A stretch of 7,036 bases of DNA from an uncultured Arenimonas sp. (GCA_946480565.1 CAMLKR010000122.1:1-7036), one strand, 5' to 3'; shown: positions 1 to 5,753, numbered from the stretch's first letter. Numbers and translations: made by a program. Notes: generated by a model from the sequence alone, not told the origin.

Positions 1-580
1 CCGTGTCCCATTCCGAGATGAAGGCCAGCGCGATCAGCACGCCCAGCAGCAGCGACGACAGCAGCCGCACCGGTTTTTCCGCCGCGTCGGCCAGCACCGG
101 GTTCCAGGCGCGCAGGCCCATGCCCAGGGCCACCGGCACGATGACCAAGGTAGCGACTTCGATTACCTTGCCGGTCGGCGGCGGCACGCTGGCGTCGGCG
201 CCGAGGAAACTCGACAGCGCCAGCGCGGTCCAGACCGGCAGCGTCAGCAGGGCGAGCAGGCTGTTGATCGCGGTCAGGCTGATGTTCAGCGCGACGTCGC
301 CGCGCGCGAGGTGGCTGAAGAGGTTGGCGGTGACCCCGCCCGGCGAGGCTGCCAGCAGCACCAGGCCCAGGGCCAGTTCGCCGGGCAGCGCGAACAGCCG
401 GCACAGCAGGAAGGCCAGCGGCGGCAGCAGCAGGGCCTGGACCACCAGGGCGACGGCCACCGCCCTGGGCGCCGACAGCACGCGGCGGAAATCGACCAGG
501 GTCAGGTGCAGGCCCAGTCCCGCCATCACCACGGCCAGCGCGATCGGCAGGAACAGGACCAGCAGTGTGTTGTCGGCCAC
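1..580 (-). CDS. Bile acid:sodium symporter (BASS/SBF) family transporter, partial at the left edge
   Basis: This is the N-terminal 193 residues of a polytopic inner-membrane transporter; the family usually has about 290-320 residues, so roughly one third lies outside the window. Reading the reverse strand gives a nearly continuous run of hydrophobic helices. Two BASS hallmarks are visible: an early segment reading AGLGLHLTLVDFRRV (residues about 20-34), and the central signature ASPGGVTANLFSHLARGDVAL, followed by a helix containing LTAINSLLALLTLPVW. In BASS proteins the PGG..N region lines the sodium/substrate site. The start is set by an in-frame TAG a few codons upstream (plus strand about 612-614) and by a GTG at 578-580 with a GGAG six bases before it. 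Family members move organic anions such as bile acids, pantoate or pyruvate with sodium, and related exporters move arsenite; the substrate here cannot be told from sequence. It is transcribed divergently from the DoxX-like gene. Confidence 0.85.
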   Translation of the reverse strand, partial: MADNTLLVLFLPIALAVVMAGLGLHLTLVDFRRVLSAPRAVAVALVVQALLLPPLAFLLCRLFALPGELALGLVLLAASPGGVTANLFSHLARGDVALNISLTAINSLLALLTLPVWTALALSSFLGADASVPPPTGKVIEVATLVIVPVALGMGLRAWNPVLADAAEKPVRLLSSLLLGVLIALAFISEWDT

Positions 581-586
581 GGCGTG

Positions 587-590
587 CTCC
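587..590 (-). promoter_or_regulatory. Shine-Dalgarno that fixes the GTG start of the BASS gene
   Basis: On the minus strand GGAG (plus-strand CTCC) lies six bases before the GTG codon at 578-580. No ATG lies between the upstream in-frame stop and the first conserved residues, so this site supports a GTG start. The only earlier candidate is a CTG, which is much less likely. Confidence 0.6.
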
Positions 591-665
591 GCGATCAGGG
601 CCGGCGCAGCCTAACATCGGCGCAACGGCCTGGCACCTGCGCGCACGCGCCGGTCGGGTTAGAGT

Positions 666-683
666 CCGGTTCCTGCGAACCGG
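666..683 (+). promoter_or_regulatory. Perfect 7-bp inverted repeat just before and overlapping the DoxX ribosome binding site
   Basis: CCGGTTC (666-672) and GAACCGG (677-683) are perfect reverse complements separated by the four bases CTGC. The right arm shares its last bases with the Shine-Dalgarno GGGGAG at 682-687, and the ATG follows at 694. In RNA this is a compact GC-rich hairpin that could occlude the ribosome binding site; in DNA it could be an operator in the 113-bp divergent region between the BASS and DoxX genes. The repeat is seen directly; the regulatory role is inferred. Confidence 0.4.
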
Positions 684-693
684 GGAGCCGTGC

Positions 694-1122
694 ATGTCCG
701 ACCAGCGTAGGGCCCACATGATCCGCGCCGAAGGCGCGCTCACCGCCATCCGTGTGCTGGTGGCGTCATTGCTGTTCATCCACGGCGCCGCGCGCTGGTG
801 GCATGGCGGGGTGGCGCCGTTCGGCGCCTGGCTCGACAGCCTTGGCTTCCCGGCGGGCCTGGGCATCGCCTGGTTCGTGACCGGCTACGAGCTGCTGGCT
901 GCGCCGCTGCTGGCGCTGGGGCCCAGGCGCTGGACTACTCCAATCGCCCTGGTGTTCGCGACCATCTACGCCTTCGGCCTGTGGCTGGTGCACTGGCCCG
1001 CCGGCTGGTTCGTGGTCGGACTGGGCCGCAATGGCATGGAATACAGCGTCTGCCTGATCGGCGTGCTGCTGGCCGTGGCCTGGTGCGGCTGGCCGGAGTC
1101 GGTGCTGCGGCGCCGCCGCTGA
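694..1122 (+). CDS. DoxX-family small integral membrane protein
   Basis: This 142-residue protein has four predicted membrane helices (about residues 16-33, 55-75, 82-100 and 117-133), the usual DoxX fold size. The pattern fits: an N-terminal helix with RVLVASLLFIHGAARW, a loop ending in FGAWLDSLGFP, a second helix containing TGYELLAAPLLALG, and a last helix beginning NGMEYSVCLIGVLLAVAW, where the EY pair is typical. DoxX proteins are poorly understood; the founding member is the small subunit of an archaeal thiosulfate:quinone oxidoreductase, and many bacterial ones are linked to redox or thiol stress. A terminal-oxidase role should not be assumed here. I chose the ATG at 694 for its GGGGAG six bases upstream; an ATG at 718 is a weaker alternative. 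It converges on the YgiD-like gene with only four bases between the stops. Confidence 0.78.
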   Translation: MSDQRRAHMIRAEGALTAIRVLVASLLFIHGAARWWHGGVAPFGAWLDSLGFPAGLGIAWFVTGYELLAAPLLALGPRRWTTPIALVFATIYAFGLWLVHWPAGWFVVGLGRNGMEYSVCLIGVLLAVAWCGWPESVLRRRR

Positions 1123-1136
1123 GGCCTCAGGCGCCG
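1108..1136. terminator. GC-rich hairpin across the convergent DoxX/YgiD stop codons (possible two-way transcript end)
   Basis: CGGCGCC (1108-1114) and GGCGCCG (1130-1136) form a 7-bp inverted repeat. Between them lies the palindrome CTGAGGCCTCAG (1119-1130), sharing one base with the right arm; it contains the TGA of the DoxX gene (1120-1122) and the reverse-strand TGA of the YgiD gene (1127-1129). There is no T-run on either side, so it is not a classical intrinsic terminator. It might stabilise the two 3' ends or mark where the opposing transcripts overlap. Confidence 0.25.
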
Positions 1137-1915
1137 ATCAGCACCGAGCGCATCGAGATCGAGCTGGCCACCTGGTCGTTGAAGAACTCGACGGTCTCGC
1201 CCTCGCGCTGCAGGCCCAGCACGTAGAGCAGGGGCAGGTAGTGTTCGGGCGACGGGATGGCCAGCAGGGCGTCGGGCCCCAGGGTCTCGTAGCCGAGCAT
1301 GCCCTCGTGGTGGCCCTCGGCGATGCGGTCGGCGATGTCCTCGTCGAAACGCTGGGCCCAGTCGTAGCCCTCGGCCATGCCCTGACGCCAGAGCCGCAGG
1401 TTGTGCACGATGTTGCCGCTGCCGACCACCAGCACGCCCTCGTCGCGCAGCGGTGCGAGCTGCTTGGCCAGATCGTAGTGCCAGGCGCCGGGCTGCAGGC
1501 TCGACAGGCTCAGCTGCACCACCGGGATGTCGGCCTCGGGGTACATCGGCGCCAGCACGCCCCAGGCGCCGTGGTCCAGGCCGCGTTTGCCGTCCATGTG
1601 CACCACCGGCTTGCGCACCAGCTCGGCCACGCGGTGCGCCAGTTCCGGGCTGCCGGGCGCCCGGTAGCGCACGTCGAACAGCGCGCGCGGGAAGCCGTGG
1701 AAGTCGTGGATGGTTTCGGGCTGCTCGGCGGCGCTGACGTAGACGCCCTGGGTTTCCCAGTGCGCGGACACGCAGAGGATGGCCCTGGGCCGGGGCAGCC
1801 GTTTGCCGAGGTCCTGCCAACTTCGGCGCCAGGCGTTGTCCTCGATCGCGTTCATCGGCGAACCGTGCCCCAGGAAGACCACGGGCATCGGACCGGACAT
1901 GGACGCAGCGCTCAT
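1127..1915 (-). CDS. ygiD: YgiD-like extradiol dioxygenase, 4,5-DOPA dioxygenase type (LigB/DODA superfamily)
   Basis: This 262-residue enzyme is full length for the YgiD/DODA family, whose E. coli member opens the ring of L-DOPA in vitro; the physiological substrate of bacterial homologues is unclear. These enzymes use a single non-haem metal held by histidines. Visible motifs in order are FLGHGSPMNAI (14-24, His17), VSAHWET (49-55, His52), LDHGAWGVL (113-121, His115), VGSGNIVHNL (164-173, His171), and PEHYLPLLYVLG (223-234, His225). By family comparison His17, His52 and His225 are the likely metal ligands, with His115 nearby for catalysis. The C-terminus SSISMRSVLIG is also typical. The ATG at 1913-1915 has a GGAGAG seven bases upstream; ATGs at codons 6 and 10 are less well placed. 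It is a single-gene unit, divergent from the padR operon and convergent with the DoxX gene. No secretion signal is seen, so it should be cytoplasmic. Confidence 0.88.
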   Translation of the reverse strand: MSAASMSGPMPVVFLGHGSPMNAIEDNAWRRSWQDLGKRLPRPRAILCVSAHWETQGVYVSAAEQPETIHDFHGFPRALFDVRYRAPGSPELAHRVAELVRKPVVHMDGKRGLDHGAWGVLAPMYPEADIPVVQLSLSSLQPGAWHYDLAKQLAPLRDEGVLVVGSGNIVHNLRLWRQGMAEGYDWAQRFDEDIADRIAEGHHEGMLGYETLGPDALLAIPSPEHYLPLLYVLGLQREGETVEFFNDQVASSISMRSVLIGA

Positions 1916-1993
1916 CGAGGAACTCTCCGTTGGGGTGGGGCCTGCCTAAACACTACCACCCTGACTTCCGGCACTGCGCGGGCCGCGTCCGGG

Positions 1994-2021
1994 CTGACTA
2001 GTATCGAGTTAATGATATAGC
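1994..2021 (+). promoter_or_regulatory. Likely promoter and overlapping operator of the padR-HAAS operon
   Basis: This AT-rich patch stands out in a very GC-rich setting. A -35-like CTGACT (1994-1999) and a -10-like TATAGC (2016-2021) are separated by 16 bases, each matching four of six consensus positions. Over the same bases lies an imperfect inverted repeat: CTAGTATC (1998-2005) against GATATAG (2014-2020), identical in mirror image except for one extra G in the left arm, around an 8-base centre. PadR proteins commonly repress their own operons by binding dyads that overlap the promoter, so self-repression is a reasonable inference. The start codon is 37 bases downstream of the -10. Confidence 0.5.
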
Positions 2022-2057
2022 CAAGTGGGCTGTATCGGGCAGTCGAGGGCAGGGACC

Positions 2058-2423
2058 ATGGCCGACACCGAGCCGCACCTGAAGAAGTTCCAGAAAGAGC
2101 TCAGCGCCGGGACCGTGTCCCTGGTGCTGCTGGCAGTGCTGGGGCAATCGAGCGAACCGCTTTACGGCTACCAGATCGCCAAGCGCCTGGAACAGACCGG
2201 CGACCCGCTGCTGGGCGGCAAGCAGAGCGCCCTGTACCCGGTGTTGCGCAACCTCAGCGCCGCCGGCCTGGCGGAAAGCCATGTCGAGCCGTCGGTGAGC
2301 GGCCCGCCGCGCCGCTACTACCGCATCACCCCGCTGGGGCAGCAGGTGCTGGCCGACTGGGCCGACACCTGGCGCACCACCCGACTATCCGTTGATTCCG
2401 TGCTGGAAGGACACCTGCGATGA
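2058..2423 (+). CDS. PadR-family transcriptional regulator
   Basis: This 121-residue winged-helix repressor is the short PadR type (subfamily 1/PadR-s1-like). The DNA-binding domain covers about residues 15-100: a first helix with GTVSLVLLAVL, the classic LYGYQIAKRLEQ (35-46), the recognition-helix segment SALYPVLRNLSAAGL (57-71), and the wing GPPRRYYRITPLG (82-94). After this a single helix (about 95-119) would form the dimer interface. PadR proteins usually act as homodimers that sense a ligand or a partner protein and repress a neighbouring operon. The ATG at 2058 has GAGGG eight bases upstream; an in-frame GTG at 2025 lies too close to the likely promoter. Its stop overlaps the ATG of the next gene (ATGA), so the two are probably translated together, as is common for PadR regulators paired with HAAS/DUF1700-type membrane proteins. 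Confidence 0.9.
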   Translation: MADTEPHLKKFQKELSAGTVSLVLLAVLGQSSEPLYGYQIAKRLEQTGDPLLGGKQSALYPVLRNLSAAGLAESHVEPSVSGPPRRYYRITPLGQQVLADWADTWRTTRLSVDSVLEGHLR

Positions 2424-3325
2424 ACGCCCCGACCCCGACCACGATTCCCCAGTACCTGGACCAGCTGAAGGCGGCCCTGCAGGGCGCCGATCCCGCCCTG
2501 GTGCAGGACGCGCTCTACGACGCCGAGGAATACCTGCGCTCCGAGCTGGCGGAGAACCCCGGCGTGGACGAAGCGACGATGCTGGCGCGCATCGCCACCA
2601 GCTACGGCGCGCCCGAGGAGGTCGCCGACATCTACCGCGACACCGAGGTCCAGGTCAGCCAGGCCCTGCGCACGCCGCGGCCGCCGCCGCGCGGCAGCGC
2701 CATCGGCCGATTCTTCGCAGTGGCCACCGATCCCCGGGCCTGGGCCGGCCTGTTCTACATGCTGCTGTCGCTGGCCACCGGCATCGTCTACTTCACCACC
2801 GTGGTCGCCGGGCTGAGCGTGTCGGCCGGGTTCGCGATCCTGATCATCGGCATCCCCGTCGTCATCCTGTTCATCGGTATCGTCCGGCTGCTGAGCCTGG
2901 TGGAAGGGCGCATCGTCGAAGTGATGCTGGGCGAGCGCATGCCGCGCCGGCCGCTGTACGTGGGCCGCGGGCAGCCGCTGCTGACCCGCATCGGCGCGAT
3001 GTTCACCGATCCGCGCACCTGGTCGACCATGCTCTACATGCTGCTGATGCTGCCGCTGGGCGTCATCTACTTCACGGTCGCGGTGACGGCGACCAGCGTG
3101 TCGCTGGGCCTGATCTTCGGCGGCCTGTCGCTGGGGCTGGCCGGCGTCGGGCTGGAGCTGTTCGACACGCACTGGTACATCGGCGACGCGGCCTTCTGGG
3201 AAGCGCCGCTGGCGCTCGCGGTCGGCATCGTCGGCCTGTTCGCGAGCCTGCACCTGGCCCGCGGCGTCGGCAAGGTGCACGGGCTGCTGGCCAAGCAGCT
3301 GCTGGTCAAGACCGCGCAGCACTGA
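2420..3325 (+). CDS. HAAS-like/DUF1700-type membrane protein with a duplicated sensor-type transmembrane unit
   Basis: This 301-residue protein has a soluble helical N-terminus (about residues 8-85) resembling the HAAS domain: IPQYLDQLKAAL, then DALYDAEEYLRSEL, then a segment ending in SYGAPEEVADIYRD. A proline-rich linker (RTPRPPPRG, 84-92) leads to a membrane part that repeats. Unit 1 (about 99-146) contains TDPRAW, FYMLLSLATGIVYFT and GLSVSAGFAIL; unit 2 (about 192-239) contains TDPRTW, LYMLLMLPLGVIYFT and TSVSLGLIFG, offset by exactly 93 residues. Each unit has a helix pair, with a further C-terminal hydrophobic segment around 262-280. This resembles the Pfam putative-sensor membrane domain. 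The start overlaps the padR stop, with GGAAGG nine bases upstream. Such proteins are thought to work with their PadR partner in envelope or stress sensing, but no ligand is established. The gene ends nine bases before the convergent MAPEG stop. Confidence 0.8.
   Translation: MNAPTPTTIPQYLDQLKAALQGADPALVQDALYDAEEYLRSELAENPGVDEATMLARIATSYGAPEEVADIYRDTEVQVSQALRTPRPPPRGSAIGRFFAVATDPRAWAGLFYMLLSLATGIVYFTTVVAGLSVSAGFAILIIGIPVVILFIGIVRLLSLVEGRIVEVMLGERMPRRPLYVGRGQPLLTRIGAMFTDPRTWSTMLYMLLMLPLGVIYFTVAVTATSVSLGLIFGGLSLGLAGVGLELFDTHWYIGDAAFWEAPLALAVGIVGLFASLHLARGVGKVHGLLAKQLLVKTAQH
2714..3136 (+). repeat. Internal tandem duplication within the HAAS-like membrane protein gene
   Basis: The segments 2714-2857 and 2993-3136 encode matching membrane units at a spacing of 279 bases (93 codons). 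Both keep a DPR[AT]W motif, then YMLL, then G[IV][VI]YFT. The 13-base string CTACATGCTGCTG occurs at 2755-2767 and again at 3034-3046 in the same register. This is an in-gene duplication, seen directly. Confidence 0.75.
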
Positions 3326-3334
3326 CCAGGCGGA

Positions 3335-3727
3335 TCACGCCAGCGCGAGTGCCCAGGCCACGCCCCAGAGGCCCTGCAGCACCAGTCCGACCAGCGCCGC
3401 GACCGACAGTGCGAACGCCGGCCCGCGGTTGCGCGCCGGATTGGCGTACGCCACCGCGTACCAGATGCGGGCGACCAGCCACAGCGCGCCCAGGGCCGCC
3501 GCGATCCAGGCCACATGCACCTGGGCCGCGACCCACAGCGCCGGCAGGAACATAAGCGCCGCCTCGTTGGTGTTGCCCTGCACCCGCAGGGCGCGCTCGA
3601 AGCCTTCGGGGCCGGTGACTGCAGGTGCTTTGACGCCGTACCGTCCGCGCGCTCGGCCTGCGTAGGCAGTGCAGGCGGCCAGCAGCAGGACCGTGAACAG
3701 GGTGACCAGGCCGATCAGCGGATGCAT
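3335..3727 (-). CDS. MAPEG-family integral membrane protein
   Basis: This 130-residue, four-helix protein has the size and motif of bacterial MAPEG proteins (membrane-associated proteins in eicosanoid and glutathione metabolism). Key pattern: after the first helix (about 4-22), the conserved loop GFERALRVQGNTNEAALMFLP (42-62) carries the F-E-R..R.Q.N..E signature that helps bind glutathione in characterised members. Then come helices around 62-79 and 80-95 (containing LVARIWYAVAY), a basic loop NPARNRGP, and a final helix (104-129). Characterised members use glutathione as substrate or cofactor; whether this one does is unknown. The ATG is well supported: AAGGAG lies six bases upstream (plus strand 3734-3739). 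It is a monocistronic unit, divergent from the OYE operon and convergent with the HAAS-like gene. Confidence 0.85.
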   Translation of the reverse strand: MHPLIGLVTLFTVLLLAACTAYAGRARGRYGVKAPAVTGPEGFERALRVQGNTNEAALMFLPALWVAAQVHVAWIAAALGALWLVARIWYAVAYANPARNRGPAFALSVAALVGLVLQGLWGVAWALALA

Positions 3728-3789
3728 GCGCGACTCCTTCGGGGACGGAGCGCCACTGTAGCGGCAACGGCCGTGAACGCAGGGTCGGC

Positions 3790-3817
3790 TGGACCGGGGG
3801 GTCGAATTCGGTATGGT
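3790..3817 (+). promoter_or_regulatory. Possible sigma70-type promoter of the OYE-DUF1415 operon
   Basis: TGGACC (3790-3795) and TATGGT (3812-3817) each match four of six consensus bases, with a 16-base spacer that includes the locally AT-rich GAATTC. They lie about 30 bases before the ATG at 3850, in the 122-bp region divergent with the MAPEG gene. Such matches are weak in a GC-rich genome, so this is tentative. Confidence 0.3.
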
Positions 3818-3849
3818 GGCGGCCTGCGTCCCGCCCTGGAGTCGACGCG

Positions 3850-5160
3850 ATGCCTGATCCCCTGGCCCAGCCGCTGCGCCTGCCCTGCGGTGCCGTGCTG
3901 CCCAACCGCCTGTGCAAGGCGGCGATGACCGAGGGACTCGGCGACGACCGCCTGCGCGCGACCGCCCGGCACGAGCGGCTCTACCGCGCCTGGAGCGAGG
4001 GTGGTAGCGGCCTGCTGATCACCGGCAACGTGATGATCGACCGTTGGGTGCTCGAGCGCCCGGGCAATGTCGCCATCGATCCCGGTTACGGCCGCAGCGT
4101 GGACGACGGGGCGCGCGCACGGCTGCGCGCCTGGGCCGATGCCGGCACTTCGGCTGGAAACGCCCTGTGGATGCAGATATCGCACGCCGGCCGGCAGTCA
4201 CCCCGCTACGTCACCCGGCAGCCGTTGGGTCCTTCGGACGTGCAGCTGGACCTGCTGGGCAACTACGCGCGGCCGCGCGCCCTGCGCGAGGACGAGATCC
4301 TGGCGCTGGTGCAGCGCTTCGCGGCGGTGGCGGTGATCGCGCGGGACTGCGGCTTCACCGGCGTGCAGGTGCATGGCGCGCACGGCTACCTGCTGAGCAG
4401 CTTCCTGTCGCCGGTCACCAACCGGCGCCAGGACGCCTGGGGAGGGTCGCTCGAAAACCGCGCGCGGTTCCTGCTGGAGACGGTGCGGGCGGTGCGCCGC
4501 GCCGTAGGCGCCGACTTCCCGCTGTCGGTGAAGCTCAACTCCGACGACTTCCGCAAGGGCGGCTTCAGCCACGCCGACTGCCTGCAGGTGGTGCAGCTGC
4601 TGAACGGGGAGGGCGTGGACCTGCTGGAGGTGTCCGGCGGGAACTACGAACAGCCGCGGCTGCTCGGCGTGACCGGGCGCAGCCAGGACGCGGTGGATGT
4701 GCGCGCCAGCACGCGGGTGCGCGAGGCCTATTTCCTGGATTACGCCGCCGCGATCCGGCGCGTGGCGACCATGCCGCTGATGGTCACCGGCGGTTTCCGG
4801 ACCCGGACCGGCATGGAGGCCGCGCTTGGCACCGGCGACACCGACATGATTGGCATCGCCCGCCCTTTCTGCACCCATCCCGACGTCGCGCGCCGGCTGC
4901 TTCAGCGCGACATCGACGAACTTCCTGCCTACGAACACCGCCTGCACCTGCGGCCGCGCGGCCGCCTTTCGCCCGCCAGTCCCTGGCTGGCGGCCAAGAT
5001 GGTGAACGTGCTCGGCGCCCAGGGCTGGTATTACCAGCAGATGGAGCGCCTTGCCGACGGCCGGCCGGTGGACCTGTCGCGCGGAATGCTGCGCGCGTTC
5101 GCGCGATACTGGTGGAACGACCTGAGCAAGGCGGTGCGGATGCGCCGCCAGGAGTCCTGA
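3850..5160 (+). CDS. Old Yellow Enzyme-like NADH:flavin oxidoreductase
   Basis: This 436-residue FMN-dependent TIM-barrel enzyme is of the OYE type, reducing activated C=C bonds or related electrophiles with NAD(P)H in the cytoplasm. Visible motifs are PNRLCKAAMTEGL (18-30) at the FMN site, where Thr27 sits at the position occupied by Thr in classical OYE and by Cys in the YqjM-like class; QISHAGRQ (109-116); the substrate-anion site VQVHGAHGYLLSSFLSP (172-188) with His175, His178 and Tyr180; NRRQDAWGGSLENRARF (191-207); SVKLN with Lys228; and the FMN-phosphate region TGGFRT (313-318) followed by IGIARP. The barrel ends near residue 345; the remaining 90 or so residues form a longer C-terminal tail, rich in Trp and Arg, than minimal OYEs have. 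There is no Cys-rich 4Fe-4S segment as in 2,4-dienoyl-CoA reductase. The start has GGAG eight bases upstream. Two bases separate its stop from the next ATG, so the pair forms an operon. Confidence 0.88.
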   Translation: MPDPLAQPLRLPCGAVLPNRLCKAAMTEGLGDDRLRATARHERLYRAWSEGGSGLLITGNVMIDRWVLERPGNVAIDPGYGRSVDDGARARLRAWADAGTSAGNALWMQISHAGRQSPRYVTRQPLGPSDVQLDLLGNYARPRALREDEILALVQRFAAVAVIARDCGFTGVQVHGAHGYLLSSFLSPVTNRRQDAWGGSLENRARFLLETVRAVRRAVGADFPLSVKLNSDDFRKGGFSHADCLQVVQLLNGEGVDLLEVSGGNYEQPRLLGVTGRSQDAVDVRASTRVREAYFLDYAAAIRRVATMPLMVTGGFRTRTGMEAALGTGDTDMIGIARPFCTHPDVARRLLQRDIDELPAYEHRLHLRPRGRLSPASPWLAAKMVNVLGAQGWYYQQMERLADGRPVDLSRGMLRAFARYWWNDLSKAVRMRRQES

Positions 5161-5162
5161 CC

Positions 5163-5735
5163 ATGCCTCCATCCGATCCCCTGCACGGCATTGAGCCGCT
5201 GTCCGACGAGACGGTGATCGCCGCCACCCGCGACTGGCTTGAGAAGGCCGTGATCGGCCTGAACCTGTGCCCCTTCGCCAAGGCCGTGCACGTGAAGCGG
5301 CAGATCCGCTACGTGGTCAGCCACGCCGGGAGCGAAGAGGCGCTGCTGGAGGACCTGCTGCACGAACTGCAGCTGCTGGCCTCGGCCGATCCCGGCGACA
5401 TCGAGACCACCCTGGTCATCCACCCGCGGGTGCTGGGCGATTTCCTCGACTACAACGACTTCCTCGACGTCGCCGACGCCGCCGTCGAGGAACTCGGCCT
5501 GGACGGCGTGCTGCAGGTCGCCAGCTTCCACCCGCACTACCAGTTCGCCGACAGCGAACCCGAGGACATGGGCAACTTCAGCAACCGCGCGCCATACCCG
5601 ACCTTGCACCTGCTGCGCGAGGACAGCGTGGACAAGGCCGTCGCAGCCTTCCCCGATGCCGAGCGGATCTACGAGACCAACATCGAGACGCTGCGGAAGC
5701 TGGGGCCGGAGGGGTGGAAGGCGTTGTGGAAGTGA
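5163..5735 (+). CDS. DUF1415 family protein, function unknown
   Basis: This 190-residue soluble protein matches the DUF1415 family, which is common in gammaproteobacteria and related groups and has no established function. Conserved-looking motifs are IGLNLCPFAKAV (31-42) near the N-terminus, TTLVIHPRVLGDFLDYNDFL (82-101) in the middle, LQVASFHPHYQFA (117-129), and NRAPYPTLHLLRE (141-153). The clustered Cys36, His87, His123, His125 and Asp/Glu residues could form a metal or active site, but this is inference only. There is no signal peptide or membrane helix. The ATG at 5163 is chosen for AGGAG (5150-5154) eight bases upstream, embedded in the end of the OYE gene; the open frame continues far upstream only because it shadows that gene. 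Two bases separate it from the OYE stop, suggesting co-transcription and coupled translation. Its stop is 18 bases from the convergent acyl-CoA dehydrogenase stop. Confidence 0.88.
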   Translation: MPPSDPLHGIEPLSDETVIAATRDWLEKAVIGLNLCPFAKAVHVKRQIRYVVSHAGSEEALLEDLLHELQLLASADPGDIETTLVIHPRVLGDFLDYNDFLDVADAAVEELGLDGVLQVASFHPHYQFADSEPEDMGNFSNRAPYPTLHLLREDSVDKAVAAFPDAERIYETNIETLRKLGPEGWKALWK

Positions 5736-5753
5736 AGCAGCGCGGACCTCACG

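Noticed and set aside
3..721. Plus-strand open frames of 203 and 136 residues at the left edge
   Set aside because: They are antisense shadows of the BASS transporter. Their translations are low-complexity (Ser/Ala/Arg or Gln/Arg rich), whereas the reverse strand gives a coherent multi-helix protein with family motifs.
1933..1961. GGGTGG...CCACCC pairing in the ygiD/padR divergent region
   Set aside because: It is 6 bp with a 17-base loop, has no clear link to a promoter or ribosome site, and is likely chance.
2318..3322. 334-residue antisense open frame over the HAAS-like gene
   Set aside because: Its composition is Gln/Arg/Asp/His-rich with no recognisable domain, as expected from the complement of GC-rich coding DNA. 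The plus strand has a Shine-Dalgarno, the ATGA overlap and membrane-protein motifs.
3329..3341. GGCG-GATCA-CGCC stem at the HAAS/MAPEG junction as a terminator
   Set aside because: The stem is only 4 bp with no T-run; such a stem is expected by chance in GC-rich DNA.
4044..5162. Long upstream in-frame extension of the DUF1415 gene, suggesting a fusion of over 560 residues
   Set aside because: The upstream part is an Arg/Ala/Gly-rich alternative frame of the OYE gene without stops because of high GC. The AGGAG and ATG at 5163 and the family length support a start there.
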